Source of the DNA: Kiloniellales bacterium
Lineage (GTDB): Bacteria; Pseudomonadota; Alphaproteobacteria; Kiloniellales; JAKSBE01
Length of the DNA: 64,000 bases
NCBI GenBank assembly: GCA_030066685.1
Contig: JASJBF010000052.1
Span: 101,425 to 165,424 of the forward strand
Direction of reading: 5' to 3'
Shown here: one piece after another, positions 27,086 to 36,483 of the stretch
Layout: every line of letters begins with the position of its first letter
Position numbering within the stretch: the stretch's first letter is position 1
Notes under the pieces: generated by a model
Told to the model about the DNA's origin: nothing
The model's database searches: none
Seen by the model: the letters and a program-made list of their open reading frames with translations, nothing else
Translations under genes and position numbers: made by a program

Positions 27086-27712
27086 CTAGGCTCGTCCCTC
27101 GGCCGGAATGCCGGCACCGGAAAGCTTGCGCACCATGAGCAGGCTTTCGCCGGCGCGCGGCAGCCGGGTGTGCGGCGCGATCTGCGCCTTGGCCGCAACG
27201 GTGAAGCCTTCGCTTTCGTAGAGCCGGCGCGCCGCTGCGTTGTCCGCCCAGACCTGCAGGCTGACCCGGTCGAAGCCCCGCCGCTCGGCCGCCGCCAAGA
27301 CCCGGGCGAGGAGCCGCCGGGCGACGCCACGGCGCCGATGGCTCGCGGCGACGGCCATGCTGCTGATGAAGAAGCTGCCCCAGTCCGCGACCGCGTCCAG
27401 CGCCGCGATATGCGCCAGGCGGTCCTTCGGTATCAGGTCGCGCGGGTCGGCCTTGAGCAGGTCGACCGGGTAGGCGTTGATCATGGCGACCACCCGCCCC
27501 TCCGCCTCCGCCACCAACACATTTCGATGGGAGCAGGGATCCTCGTCGCCGGCGATCGCCAAAGCGAGCACCTCGGCCGGCGTCATCTCCGGCAGCACCC
27601 CCTCCAACAGGAACTCGAAGAGCCCGCCCCCGGCCTCGATCATGAGGTCTGCGACGGTCTGCGCGTCGCCGGGCCGCGCAGCACGCAAGACGATCTGGCT
27701 ATCGTCTGTCAT
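27086..27712 (-). CDS. GNAT family N-acetyltransferase
   Basis: 208 residues. The acetyl-CoA-binding motif A is SMAVAASHRRRGVARRLLARV (around residue 115) with the Q/R-x-x-G-x-G/A pattern; motif B is VSLQVWADNAAARRLYESEGFTVA. The N-terminal part (IVLRAARPGDAQTVADLM) is typical of the first GNAT strand and helix. The substrate is unknown; both small molecules and protein N-termini are possible. It lies just downstream of the RNA-repair cassette on the same strand, about 80 bp after the HD-Pnk gene, and might be co-transcribed with it. Confidence 0.87.
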   Translation of the reverse strand: MTDDSQIVLRAARPGDAQTVADLMIEAGGGLFEFLLEGVLPEMTPAEVLALAIAGDEDPCSHRNVLVAEAEGRVVAMINAYPVDLLKADPRDLIPKDRLAHIAALDAVADWGSFFISSMAVAASHRRRGVARRLLARVLAAAERRGFDRVSLQVWADNAAARRLYESEGFTVAAKAQIAPHTRLPRAGESLLMVRKLSGAGIPAEGRA

Positions 27713-27790
27713 GGGGGTCTGATTCTGAGGTCAGGACCAAGTTGCAGCGGGCAAGGCTCGGAAGCCAAAGGACATCGCTTAGGTAAGCCG

Positions 27791-28912
27791 TCACGTCAAG
27801 ACGACCTCCAGATCATGGCACTCCGTGAGGTCCGGCGGCTCCCAGCGATCAAGCATACGGGTGATCGCCTGCGACGGTACGGGGCGCGCCCTGCTCTGAT
27901 TGCGTCGCGTCGCCTCAGATTCAGCTGTCTCCAGGTAGACAATGCGGACCTTTGCCCGATAGGCGGCGAAGAGATCGACCAATTGACTGCGAATCTGGCG
28001 ACTTACGTTCGTTGCATTCCAGATCATTGGCCGCTGCGCGCGAAGAGCGATCCGGGCCCGCTCCCGCGCCTCGGCGATGACCGGTCCCTGGGAATCCTTC
28101 GGGTCAATGCCAAGCTCGTTCCTCAGGTCGTCGAGAGACACGATCTCGCGGTCGGCCGCCTGCGCCTTTAGCCAAGAATCCTTGCCGGACCCCGGCAGTC
28201 CGCTCAAGAGCGTCGCTGCCCCGGTCCAGTCGTCGAAGGCCGCGTAGTCGGCGGCCCGATTCTCCTTTCGGAAATAGAGAAAGCGGCTGTGCGCCGAGGC
28301 GAAACGCCTGGGTTGCGACAGGCAAGCCTGCTCACGACAGAGCTCTACGAACAACGCGATGTTGTCAAGAAGCCCCTCCCGGTCGGGGCATTTGCGACCT
28401 CTGGCATCGGCGGCAGCGAGGACCGCGAGCAAGTCGCACCGGGTCTGGTGGCTGATCAGATGAGCGTGCCGCTCTGGCCGATCGCGCTCGATCAGGAAGA
28501 AGGGAGCCTGGTGATGCGTGATCAGGTGACAGATCGTCTCGCGCTGACGGAAGGGTACGGACATGCGCCACAGAATGCTGCGGGCCATGATCTGCCCGCG
28601 TCGCGAATGGCCCGGCGCCATGACGCCGCCATCGGAATCGATCCGCGTGCAGGCCGGCTTGGCGACGTCGTGGAGCAGTGCCGCCCAAAATAGCGACTGA
28701 CGGTCCTCGAATTCGAGGACCTGCCAGGCGCGATCATCAATCAGGGCTTCAACAACCAACCTGGTATGCAGATGGACATCGCCCTCGGCATGGAACACGG
28801 GGTCCTGCGGGCAGTCCTTGAGCCGCCGAAACCAATCGAAGAGCTCGTCGATCGCCGGCCAATCGACCAACGATTTTTCGCGATCAGGGACGAGTGTGCC
28901 GAAGACGGTCAT
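27791..28912 (-). CDS. HD-Pnk: HD phosphoesterase fused to 5'-OH polynucleotide kinase
   Basis: 373 residues from the ATG at 28912, which overlaps the ligase TGA (ATGA, 28909-28912). The N-terminal HD domain has HTRLVVEAL (H49), LLHDVAKP (H81, D82), GHSRRG (H102) and HHQAP. The C-terminal P-loop kinase has GLPGSGKD (238-245), the catalytic-acid segment SLDDLRNEL (259-267), WNATNV (298-303) and the lid-like RRNQSRARPVP. This domain pair is the HD-Pnk family, characterised in Runella slithyformis. There the HD part removes 2',3'-cyclic or 3' phosphates and the kinase phosphorylates 5'-OH ends. Here it would heal RNA (or DNA) ends for the adjacent ligase. The cassette is less G/C-rich than its flanks. 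Confidence 0.9.
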   Translation of the reverse strand: MTVFGTLVPDREKSLVDWPAIDELFDWFRRLKDCPQDPVFHAEGDVHLHTRLVVEALIDDRAWQVLEFEDRQSLFWAALLHDVAKPACTRIDSDGGVMAPGHSRRGQIMARSILWRMSVPFRQRETICHLITHHQAPFFLIERDRPERHAHLISHQTRCDLLAVLAAADARGRKCPDREGLLDNIALFVELCREQACLSQPRRFASAHSRFLYFRKENRAADYAAFDDWTGAATLLSGLPGSGKDSWLKAQAADREIVSLDDLRNELGIDPKDSQGPVIAEARERARIALRAQRPMIWNATNVSRQIRSQLVDLFAAYRAKVRIVYLETAESEATRRNQSRARPVPSQAITRMLDRWEPPDLTECHDLEVVLT

Positions 28913-29703
28913 GGTGCGACCAAAGAACTGTCGGAATCCTTCGCGAGGCGGTTCGGCAGGATCGGACGCGACTGCCAGTGGCTCTCCGAATCCAGGACGG
29001 TGCTGAGGAAGCCCCGGCGCACGTACTTGAACCGTTCGGCGACGGAGCCCTTCTGCTCGACCTTGATGTAGAGACCTTCCATCAGGTCGGAAGGATCGGT
29101 TTGACGGATCACGAGATCCGGCTTGTGCGGCGGCATTTCGGCGGCGGCTGCAAGGGTCCCACGCCATGCGGCCGATTTGAATGCCGAACGCGCGACCAGG
29201 GCCGTCAGTTCGGAGGGCTTGGCCACCGGACCTTCGTGCAGGACCGGAACTGAGGAAATCGGCAGGCTGGCGAGCAACTCACGACGCCGCGGAGTCGAGA
29301 GGAAGGCGTCGGCCTCGCGGTCGAGCACATCGAACTCCAGGAAGAAGTGCGGCAGTGAGTCGTAGAAGATCGTGTGCTTGGCATAGACCCACTCGCCGTA
29401 GACGATCAAGCGCCTGCCCAGAACCGGCCACAAGCGGTCCTTGATTTCGTGGGCCCATTTTTTGAAGAGGTCGAAATGACGTTCGCGCGGCCCGCCGGTC
29501 AGGTAGTGCCCGCGGCTCTGCAGCAAGAGTTGTCCTGCACCATCAAAGCTGATGGCCGCGTTCGCGCCGTCGATCTTCTCTTCGATCACCAAGTGCCGGC
29601 CCGCCACCGCTTCGAAGCCGGCGGCACCAAGGTCGTCGTCGTCCGGCTTACGGCCCGAATCGAGGATGTGTCTTGTGCGCGGGTATTTTCGGATCGGGGT
29701 CAT
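28909..29703 (-). CDS. RNA ligase (RNA_ligase/Rnl2-type nucleotidyltransferase)
   Basis: 264 residues. The nucleotidyltransferase motifs are visible. Motif I is EEKIDGANAA with the adenylated lysine K43. SRGHYLTGG follows, then a GEWVYAKH segment and FFLEFDVLDRE (motif III-like). EGLYIK (209-214, motif IV) and the lysine in AERFKYVR (K226, motif V) complete the set. The N-terminal YPRTRHILDSGRKPDDDD is typical of this ligase family. It would join 5'-phosphate to 3'-OH ends via an adenylylated intermediate, the sealing step after HD-Pnk healing. Start and stop overlap both neighbours by ATGA, implying one translationally coupled transcript. No C-terminal Rnl1-type domain is present. Confidence 0.9.
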   Translation of the reverse strand: MTPIRKYPRTRHILDSGRKPDDDDLGAAGFEAVAGRHLVIEEKIDGANAAISFDGAGQLLLQSRGHYLTGGPRERHFDLFKKWAHEIKDRLWPVLGRRLIVYGEWVYAKHTIFYDSLPHFFLEFDVLDREADAFLSTPRRRELLASLPISSVPVLHEGPVAKPSELTALVARSAFKSAAWRGTLAAAAEMPPHKPDLVIRQTDPSDLMEGLYIKVEQKGSVAERFKYVRRGFLSTVLDSESHWQSRPILPNRLAKDSDSSLVAP

Positions 29704-30344
29704 CGCTGATAGGTCCGGGCGACCGCGACGATATGGTTTGGCACATAGTCGATCGCGACCTTCGCCGCGCCGACGCCCCTGAGCAGCGCGCTGAGGCTCT
29801 CGCCGCTGAAAAGCTGGACATGCTCCGGATTCTCGTCGGGCTTCGACGGCACCGAAGCGATCAGGAAACGCCCGGCGAGCCGTACCGCCTCTTGCGCCAA
29901 AGGCGCCGGATCCCGCTGGTGTTCCAGGACCTCGAGCAAGGTGACGATATCGAAGGCCCGATCGGGAAACGGCAAGGCGCTGGCTTCGCCGCCCACCACG
30001 CTGAGACGCTCGATACCGCCTCGACGGACGGCATCGAGATGGGTGCGTCGCCGATCGTCCCGCTCCACCGCCGTAACGGCAAGCTCCGGAAAGGCGTCCA
30101 GCAGGGGCCAGAGGAAGGTGCCGCGGCCGCTTCCGATGTCCAGGAGACTCGCCGGGCCGATGCCCCGCAGGATGCCGAGCACGGCCCTTACGCGGGGCAG
30201 GTCCATGGTGCGCTTGAAGCGGTGCAGCTTGAGCCCGGCGGCACGCCCGAGCGAGAGCAGTTCGGCTTCTTCGGCGCTATGTCCGGTCTTCGAAAGACTC
30301 CCGCGCACGTAGGCCGCAGCAAGCTTCGTGTAGAGGCCGGTCAT
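29700..30344 (-). CDS. Class I SAM-dependent methyltransferase (first gene of RNA-repair cassette)
   Basis: 214 residues. The Rossmann methyltransferase motif I is SLLDIGSGRGTFL (about residues 85-97); the acidic ribose-binding residue follows in TAVERDD. Motif IV/post-I blocks are DIVTLLEVLEHQRDP and FLIASVPSKPDENPEHVQLFS. The EVLEH and later EHVQLF invite comparison with Hen1 RNA 3'-terminal 2'-O-methyltransferases, but the full Hen1 metal-binding histidine set is not seen; UbiG/Methyltransf_11-type proteins share EVLEH. Its TGA overlaps the ligase ATG (ATGA). It is the first gene of the cassette, with about 150 bp to lysK upstream. Confidence 0.85.
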   Translation of the reverse strand: MTGLYTKLAAAYVRGSLSKTGHSAEEAELLSLGRAAGLKLHRFKRTMDLPRVRAVLGILRGIGPASLLDIGSGRGTFLWPLLDAFPELAVTAVERDDRRRTHLDAVRRGGIERLSVVGGEASALPFPDRAFDIVTLLEVLEHQRDPAPLAQEAVRLAGRFLIASVPSKPDENPEHVQLFSGESLSALLRGVGAAKVAIDYVPNHIVAVARTYQR

Positions 30345-30493
30345 CGTATCGGGTCCCGTCGGCTTCCGTCGTTGCTTGACAGGCAGAGCGCCCGAGATCC
30401 TCGCATTTCGAGAACTACCGGAACCTTCGACTCCAAGGAGTCCGGCAAGAGCTCGACCTGTGGCGGGGTCCGCGCCACGACCTGCGCCGCCTC

Positions 30494-32083
30494 TCAGGCC
30501 GGGCTGAGGTCCTCGCCGGCCAGGGCGCGGCGCAGCAGGTCGAGGAAGTTGTCGCGGCCGTAGAGGGCGACGAAGGAGCCCATGCGCGGGCCCTGCTCCT
30601 GGCCGAAGAGGATCTCGTAGAGCGCCTTGAACCAGGCGCGCAGTTCCGGGAAGGGATGGCGCTTGCCGACCTCGTAGATCTGGTTCTGGAAGTCCTCGCC
30701 CGGGGCCTCCGGCGGCAGCGCCTCCAGGGCCGCCAACAGGTCCTCCAGCGCCGCCCGCTCCATGGCGTCGGGCGCACGGTAGCGCTTATTCGGCCGGACG
30801 AAGTCCCGGTAGTAGTTCAGCGCGGTGCGCACCAGCCCGGCGAGGATCGGTGCGGTCGCCTTGGTCGCCGCCGGCGCGTACTGGCTGATGAAGCCCCAGA
30901 GCACGTCCTCGTCCTCGGTGTTGCAGGCCGAGGCCAGGTTGAGGAGGATCGAATAGCTGATGTGCGCCTCCTCGCGCGGCGGCTCGCCGTCGTGGATGTG
31001 CCAGACCGGGTTCTCGATCTGCTGCGCCGGCTCCTGGCCCGGAAAGCGGTCGAGGAAGGTCAGGTAGTCGTCGACGGTGCGCGGGATGACGTCGAAGTAG
31101 AGCCGCTTGGCGACCTTCGGCTTCTGGTACATGAAGAGCGCCAGGCTCTCCGGCGGCGCGTAGGTCAGCCATTCCTCGACCGAGAGACCGTTGCCCTTGG
31201 ACTTGGAGATCTTCTGGCCCTCCTCGTCCAGGAAGAGCTCGTAGTTGAAGCCCTCCGGCGGCCGGCCGCCCAAGGCCCTGATGATCCGGCCGCCCAGGTT
31301 GACCGAGTCGATCAGGTCCTTGCCGGACATCTCGTAGTCGACGTCCAGGGCGTACCAGCGCATGGCCCAGTCGGCCTTCCACTGCAGCTTGCAGTGCCCG
31401 CCGGTCACCGGCAGCTCGGTCCGGGTGCCGTCCTCGTCCTCGAAAACCACCGTGCCCGCGTCTTCGTTGCGCTCCAGCATCGGCACCTGCAGGACCCGGC
31501 CGGTCTTGGGGCTGATCGGCAGGAAGGGGCTGTAGGTCGCCTGCCGCTCGGCGCCCAGGGTCGGCAGGATGATCGCCATGATCTGGTCGTAGCAGCGCAG
31601 GGCCTGCAGCAGGGCCTGGTCGAAGCGCCCGGAGCGGTAGCAGTCGGTCGCCGACTGGAACTCGTAGTCGAAGCCGAAGTCGTCCAGGAAGGCCTGCAGC
31701 CGCGCGTTGTTGTGGGCGCCGAAGGAGGGGTAGTCGTCGCCGAAGGGATCCGGGATCTCGGTCAGCGGCTTGCCCAGGTGCCGGGCGACCATCTCCTGGT
31801 TCGGGATGTTGTCCGGGACCTTGCGCAGGCCGTCCATGTCGTCGGAGAAGCAGAACAGCTTGGTCGGCACCTCGGAGAGCTCCCGGAAGGCGTGGCGCAC
31901 GGCCGTGGTCCGCGCGACCTCGCCGAAGGTGCCGATATGCGGCAGGCCCGAGGGTCCGTAGCCGGTCTCAAGCAGAACATAGCCCTTCTCCGGCACCTTG
32001 CCGCCGATGCGCTTCAGCAGCTTGCGGGCCTCCTGGAAGGGCCAGGCCTTGGCCGCCTGCGCCAGCTCTCTTTCGCTCGTCAT
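30494..32083 (-). CDS. lysK: Lysyl-tRNA synthetase, class I
   Basis: 529 residues from the ATG at 32083 ([14 protein letters not shown]). This is the class I, not the usual bacterial class II, enzyme: the HIGH-like signature is [13 protein letters not shown] and the KMSKS-like one is QKISKSKGN. Class I LysRS is known in archaea, spirochaetes and many alphaproteobacteria. The typical [14 protein letters not shown] block and the C-terminal alpha-helical anticodon-binding cage are present. It charges tRNA-Lys in the cytoplasm. It lies upstream of the RNA-repair cassette on the same strand but about 150 bp away, so co-transcription is uncertain. Confidence 0.97.
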   Translation of the reverse strand: MTSERELAQAAKAWPFQEARKLLKRIGGKVPEKGYVLLETGYGPSGLPHIGTFGEVARTTAVRHAFRELSEVPTKLFCFSDDMDGLRKVPDNIPNQEMVARHLGKPLTEIPDPFGDDYPSFGAHNNARLQAFLDDFGFDYEFQSATDCYRSGRFDQALLQALRCYDQIMAIILPTLGAERQATYSPFLPISPKTGRVLQVPMLERNEDAGTVVFEDEDGTRTELPVTGGHCKLQWKADWAMRWYALDVDYEMSGKDLIDSVNLGGRIIRALGGRPPEGFNYELFLDEEGQKISKSKGNGLSVEEWLTYAPPESLALFMYQKPKVAKRLYFDVIPRTVDDYLTFLDRFPGQEPAQQIENPVWHIHDGEPPREEAHISYSILLNLASACNTEDEDVLWGFISQYAPAATKATAPILAGLVRTALNYYRDFVRPNKRYRAPDAMERAALEDLLAALEALPPEAPGEDFQNQIYEVGKRHPFPELRAWFKALYEILFGQEQGPRMGSFVALYGRDNFLDLLRRALAGEDLSPA

Positions 32084-32239
32084 GACCTCACGGTCCCGCA
32101 CCGGGAAACAGCGCCGGGACCCTAGGCCCGCCGCCTGCGGGCGTCAACGCCGGCCGGCGCGTCCGACCAAGGGGCTTGATGCCGGGCAATACGGGGAACA
32201 TCTTCCTCTTGAGAGCACGTCACCAAGGAAAGCCCCCGG

Positions 32240-34321
32240 ATGCCCGACAGCAAGCCCTCGAGCCCCGCCCCCACGCCGCCGCAGGCCGCCCGCAAGCCGC
32301 ACCGCTTCACCGCCCAGGGGATCGAGATCGAGGATCCCTACGCCTGGCTGCGCGACCCGGGCTATCCGGAGGTGAAGGACCCCGAGATCCTGGCCCACCT
32401 CGAGGCCGAGAACGCCTACTTCGAGGCGGTGATGGCGCCCCAGGCGGCCCTGACCGAGACGATCTTCGAAGAGCTCAAAGGCCGCATCAAGGAGGACGAC
32501 GCCTCGGTTCCGGCCAAGGACGGCGCTTATCTCTACCACTGGCGCTTCGCTCCCGGCGCCCAGTACCGGACCTGGCTGCGCCGGCCGGTCGCCGGCGGCG
32601 ACGAAGCGGTGATCCTGGACGAGCCGGCCCTGGCCGAGGGCCAGGACTTCTTCCGCCTGCGCGCCCTGGAGGTCAGCCCCGACGACCGCCTGCTGGCCTG
32701 GTCGGCCGACGGTGACGGCTCCGAGCGCTACGTCATTCGGATCAAGGCGCTGGCCTCGGAGGCGCCCTTGGACGAGGCGATCCCCAACACCTCCGGCTCG
32801 CTGGTCTGGGCGGCCGACAGCAAGACCCTGCTCTACGTCGAGCTGAACGAGAACCTGCGCCCCTTCCGGGTCCGCGCCCACGTCCTGGGCAGCCCGGTCG
32901 CCGAAGACCGGACCCTCTACGAGGAGGCCGACGACGGCTTCTTCGTCCACATCGGCCAGACCCAGTCCCGGGCCTTCCTGGTGATCGGCGCCGGCGACCA
33001 CGTGACCAGCGAGGTCCGCCTCCTGCCGGCCGCCGCGCCCTTCGCCGAGGCCGTGGTGGTGGCACCGCGCGAGGCCGGCCACGAGTACGACCTGGACCAC
33101 GCCGGCGACCGGCTCTTCATCCGGACCAACGATCGACACAAGAACTTCCGCATCGTGACCGCGCCGGTCGGATCACCGGGCCGCGACAACTGGCGGGAGC
33201 TGATCGGCCCCGGCGACCGCCACTACCTGCGCGGCCTGGCCGCCTTCCAGGACGTGCTGGTGGTCCAGGAGCGCATCGACGGCCTGGACCAGATCCGCAT
33301 CCGCCGCCACGCCGACGGGGACGAGCATCACGTCGCCTTCCCCGAGGCCAGCTATGCGGCGGGCCTGGGCGAGAACCCGGAGTTCGCCATCGACCGCCTG
33401 CGCCTGATCTACACCTCGATGGTCACGCCGCCGACGGTCTACGACTACGACCTCGCGACCCGCAAGCTGGAGACCCGCAAGGTCCAGGAGATCCCCAGCG
33501 GCTACGATCCCAAGCGCTACGTGACCAAGCGGCTGCTCGCCACCGCGCGGGACGGGGCGACGGTGCCGATCTCCCTGGTCCACGCCGTGGACTTCCCGAC
33601 GGACGGCACGGGCGCGCTGCACCTCTACGGCTACGGCGCCTATGGCATGGGCATGCCGCCGAGCTTCTCGACCGCGCGCCTCAGCCTGCTGGACCGGGGC
33701 GTCGCCTACGCCATCGCCCACATCCGCGGCGGCGACGAGCTCGGCTACCACTGGTACGAGGACGGCAAGCTCGACAAGCGCGAGAACACCTTCAAGGACT
33801 TCGTCGACTGCGCCCGACACCTGGTCAGCGAGGGCTACGCCGCCGAGGGCGGGATCTCGATCTCCGGCGGCAGCGCCGGCGGCACCCTGATCGGCGTCGC
33901 GATCAACCACGAGCCCGCGCTCTGGCGGGCGGCGGTGGCCCACGTGCCCTTCGTCGACGTGCTCAACACCATGCTCGACGACAGCCTGCCCCTGACCCCG
34001 ATGGAATGGCCGGAGTGGGGCGATCCGATCACCGACACGGCGGCCTTCGAGCTGATCCGCGGCTATTCGCCCTACGACCAGGTCGGCGCCCGGGCCTACC
34101 CGCCGCTGCTGATCACCGCGGGCCTCAACGACCCGCGGGTCACCTACTGGGAGCCGGCCAAGTGGGCGGCCAAGCTGCGGGCGACCAAGACCGACGACAA
34201 CCTGCTGCTGCTCAAGACCAACATGGGCGCCGGCCACGGCGGCAAGTCCGGCCGCTACGAGAGCCTGCGCGAGGTCGCCGAGGAATACACCTTCCTCCTC
34301 ATGGCCTTCGGCAAGGCTTAA
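32240..34321 (+). CDS. ptrB: Oligopeptidase B (S9A prolyl oligopeptidase family)
   Basis: 693 residues. The N-terminal beta-propeller (about 70-400) precedes the alpha/beta hydrolase domain. Catalytic residues are Ser in SISGGSAGGTL (about residue 537), Asp in GLNDPRVTYWEP (about 620) and His in MGAGHGGKSGRYE (about 660). The DPYAWLRD near the N-terminus and PLTPMEWPEWGDP are diagnostic of oligopeptidase B, which cleaves after Arg/Lys in small peptides in the cytoplasm. It lacks a signal peptide. Its downstream end is followed by the GC-rich double hairpin at 34344. Confidence 0.94.
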   Translation: MPDSKPSSPAPTPPQAARKPHRFTAQGIEIEDPYAWLRDPGYPEVKDPEILAHLEAENAYFEAVMAPQAALTETIFEELKGRIKEDDASVPAKDGAYLYHWRFAPGAQYRTWLRRPVAGGDEAVILDEPALAEGQDFFRLRALEVSPDDRLLAWSADGDGSERYVIRIKALASEAPLDEAIPNTSGSLVWAADSKTLLYVELNENLRPFRVRAHVLGSPVAEDRTLYEEADDGFFVHIGQTQSRAFLVIGAGDHVTSEVRLLPAAAPFAEAVVVAPREAGHEYDLDHAGDRLFIRTNDRHKNFRIVTAPVGSPGRDNWRELIGPGDRHYLRGLAAFQDVLVVQERIDGLDQIRIRRHADGDEHHVAFPEASYAAGLGENPEFAIDRLRLIYTSMVTPPTVYDYDLATRKLETRKVQEIPSGYDPKRYVTKRLLATARDGATVPISLVHAVDFPTDGTGALHLYGYGAYGMGMPPSFSTARLSLLDRGVAYAIAHIRGGDELGYHWYEDGKLDKRENTFKDFVDCARHLVSEGYAAEGGISISGGSAGGTLIGVAINHEPALWRAAVAHVPFVDVLNTMLDDSLPLTPMEWPEWGDPITDTAAFELIRGYSPYDQVGARAYPPLLITAGLNDPRVTYWEPAKWAAKLRATKTDDNLLLLKTNMGAGHGGKSGRYESLREVAEEYTFLLMAFGKA

Positions 34322-34343
34322 GACCGGCTGCACGAACCGCAGA

Positions 34344-34452
34344 GTCACCCCCACCCCGACCCTCCCCCATCGAGGGGGAGGGAGAAAGTCACGGCTGTCG
34401 ACCAATTGCGCCCTCCCCCTTGATGGGGGAGGGTGGGGTGGGGGTGGCACAC
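34344..34452. repeat. GC-rich double hairpin repeat (family 3, copy 2)
   Basis: Starts GTCACCCCCACCCCGACC, has CCCTCCCCCATCGAGGGGGAGGG and CCCTCCCCCTTGATGGGGGAGGG type hairpins, and ends GGGGTGGCAC. The arms and inner hairpins match the copy at 11888-11998, while the central 30 or so bases differ. It separates the 3' ends of the convergent oligopeptidase and LysR genes, so it could also act as a bidirectional terminator. Confidence 0.85.
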
Positions 34453-34456
34453 CTGA

Positions 34457-35347
34457 TTAGCCGACGTTGCGCTCGGCCGCGTTAGGCAACAGGCCCGAGA
34501 GCCAGTCCGAAACCGCTTCGATCCGGGCCAGGCGGCGCAACTCGCTGTGCACCAGCAGCCAGAGCTCGCGCTCCAGGACCGGGCCGCCGGGGGTCGGGAG
34601 GCGGGCCAGCCGCGAATCGCGCGCGGCGATCACGCCGGGTAGGAGCGACTTGCCGAGGCCGGCGGCAACCGCCTCTACCAGGGCCTCGCCGTCGTTGACC
34701 ACGAAGCGGGCCGCCGCGCCGCCGCGCGCCAGGGCGGCGGCGATCCAGCGGGCCTGGGGCAGGTGGGCGAAGGCCTCGTCGTAGGTCACCCAGGGCAGGG
34801 CCGCGGCGGCATCGGCCGAAAGTGACGCAGCGGCGTAGGTCCCGTAGCGCAAAGTTCCGATCCGCCGGGCGAGGACGCTGCGCCCGCCGCTGCGCGGCCG
34901 GGCCAGGCGCAGCGCCATGTCGGCCTCGCGGCGCCGCAGGCTCAGGTCCGAGGGATCGGCTACCAGCTCAAGGTGCAGGGCCGGATGCCGCTCCAGCAAG
35001 CCCGGCAGGGCCGGCACCAGCAGGCGGTTGACCAGCAGGGGCACGGAGGTCAGGCGGACCCTGCCGGCGCAGATCGCATCGGCGCCGGCAACGCCGTCGC
35101 GCAGCGCCTCGGCCTCCAGCTCCATCCGCTCCGCCCGCGCGACCGCCGCCGCGCCGGCCGAGGTCGGGCGCAGCCGGCCGTCGCCGGCGCGCTCGAAGAG
35201 GCGGGCCTCCAGCAGCGCCTCCAGCCGCGCGACCCGTCGCGAGACGGTGGAGTCGTCGACCCCCAGCGCCTTGGCGGCATCGGCGAGGGTGCCGCCGCGG
35301 GCGACCGCGAGCAGGTGGCGCAGGTCGTTCCAATCGAGAGAGCGCAA
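34457..35347 (-). CDS. LysR family transcriptional regulator
   Basis: 296 residues. The winged helix is at residues 1-60 (WNDLRHLLAVARGGTLADAAKALGVDDSTVSRRVARLEALL), followed by the linker helix and a periplasmic-binding-like effector domain. It is divergent from the YciI-like gene at 35441 with 93 bp between the starts, so YciI is a likely target besides itself, as is common for LysR regulators. The effector is unknown. Confidence 0.9.
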   Translation of the reverse strand: MRSLDWNDLRHLLAVARGGTLADAAKALGVDDSTVSRRVARLEALLEARLFERAGDGRLRPTSAGAAAVARAERMELEAEALRDGVAGADAICAGRVRLTSVPLLVNRLLVPALPGLLERHPALHLELVADPSDLSLRRREADMALRLARPRSGGRSVLARRIGTLRYGTYAAASLSADAAAALPWVTYDEAFAHLPQARWIAAALARGGAAARFVVNDGEALVEAVAAGLGKSLLPGVIAARDSRLARLPTPGGPVLERELWLLVHSELRRLARIEAVSDWLSGLLPNAAERNVG

Positions 35348-35440
35348 AATCTCGCTTCAAAATCTCATTTCTTCGCCTTGATACCGGATTTTCGCAAGCC
35401 TGAGAATGGCCGGACGACGGCAATCCGAAACGAGGTCGAA

Positions 35441-35737
35441 ATGCTCTTCGCCGTGTTTTTCGAGGACAACCCGGACCTGGAGGTCGATCCGCGCGCCCGG
35501 CTCATGCCGGCGCATCTCGACTTCCTCGAGCAGAACGCGCGGCAGATAGAAGCCGCCGGCCCGCTCAAGGACGACGGCGGAGCGCCGGCGGGCGGCCTTT
35601 GGCTGGTCGAGGCCGGAAGCGCCGCCGAAGTGCAGGCCCTGGTCGAGGACGACCCCTTCTGGCCCAGCGGCCTGCGCAAGAGCGTCTGCATCCTGGCCTG
35701 GACCCGGGTCTTCGCAGAGGGCAGGCGCCTGACCTGA
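35441..35737 (+). CDS. YciI family protein
   Basis: 98 residues from the ATG at 35441, preceded by GAGGTCGAA. The YciI ferredoxin-like fold is visible: MLFAVFFEDNP, RARLMPAHLDFLEQNARQIEAAGPLKDDGGAPAGGLWLVEA, then VQALVEDDPFWPSGLRKSVCILAW. The conserved His in PAHLDFL and Asp in DDPF are as in other members. A small cytoplasmic protein, usually dimeric, of unclear enzymatic role. Divergent from a LysR regulator. Confidence 0.88.
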   Translation: MLFAVFFEDNPDLEVDPRARLMPAHLDFLEQNARQIEAAGPLKDDGGAPAGGLWLVEAGSAAEVQALVEDDPFWPSGLRKSVCILAWTRVFAEGRRLT

Positions 35738-35754
35738 CGAGGGCGGGGTGTCGC

Positions 35755-36327
35755 CTATCCGCCCGCGCGTCCGTCCTGCAGAAGGCTACGCTCGACGATC
35801 CGCGCCTGCCAGCCCTCGGGCAGATCGAGCGCGAGGCCGGCATCGCCGAGCAGGGCGAACTCGGGCGCCGGGCCGAGCACCATCTGCTTGCGCCAGACGC
35901 TGACCGGGCCCTTGACCTGCGCGGCGATCTCTCGAAGCGGCGCCTCGTAGCGGATGCCGCGCGGGCGGGTCAGCCAGGCGGTCCGGGTCAGGGCCCGCGG
36001 GTCGGCCTCGCCCAGGACGTGGTAGTAGATCCCGCCGTGGCCGACCTCGGTCTTGCCGGAGATCCCGGCGTGGACTTCCCACATTTCGGGCGCGACCGCC
36101 ATCCGGTTCAGCGGATCTAGGCCGGCCGAGGACTCGACGAAGTTCCAGTCCTCGTAGCCCGGCTCACCGTCCAGCCAGGGCGTCGGGGAGATCCGGTAGG
36201 TCGCGGAGCCCTCGAAACCCGGGCAATCGCGCGCGACCAGCGCGCGATGGAAGTCGACGAGTGCGGCCTCGTAGGCCTCCCGGTCGACCTCGGCAAAGGG
36301 GCGATGCCAGAACAGGTAGGCGGTCAT
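35755..36327 (-). CDS. Conserved hypothetical protein, possible EthD-like fold
   Basis: 190 residues, no signal peptide or TM segment. It starts MTAYLFWHRPFAEVDREAYEAALVDFHRAL, reminiscent of small dimeric alpha/beta-barrel proteins such as EthD (strand, helix, strand). Blocks such as DWNFVESSAGLDPLNRMAVAP and WLTRPRGIRYEA show no known catalytic motif. Convergent with the YciI-like gene, 17 bp apart. The family is not recognised and the fold proposal is weak. Confidence 0.6.
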   Translation of the reverse strand: MTAYLFWHRPFAEVDREAYEAALVDFHRALVARDCPGFEGSATYRISPTPWLDGEPGYEDWNFVESSAGLDPLNRMAVAPEMWEVHAGISGKTEVGHGGIYYHVLGEADPRALTRTAWLTRPRGIRYEAPLREIAAQVKGPVSVWRKQMVLGPAPEFALLGDAGLALDLPEGWQARIVERSLLQDGRAGG

Positions 36328-36483
36328 GGTCGCGAACCCTCCCGTAGCGCCGGACCGGCGAAGGAGCGCCCGGCCCGGTCACGGCTCGCGTCTCCGACGC
36401 GACAAGCGCTTGCGCGTCCAATCAAGCCGGGGATCTGCTTGCGGCGGGCAGACGGTGATGCCACCGCGGCTCGAAGGTATGGA

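Noticed and set aside
27791..29167. 458-codon frame for HD-Pnk with a long N-terminal extension
   Set aside because: The first 85 residues lack structure and lie inside the RNA ligase gene; the ATG at 28912 forms an ATGA overlap and matches the family start.
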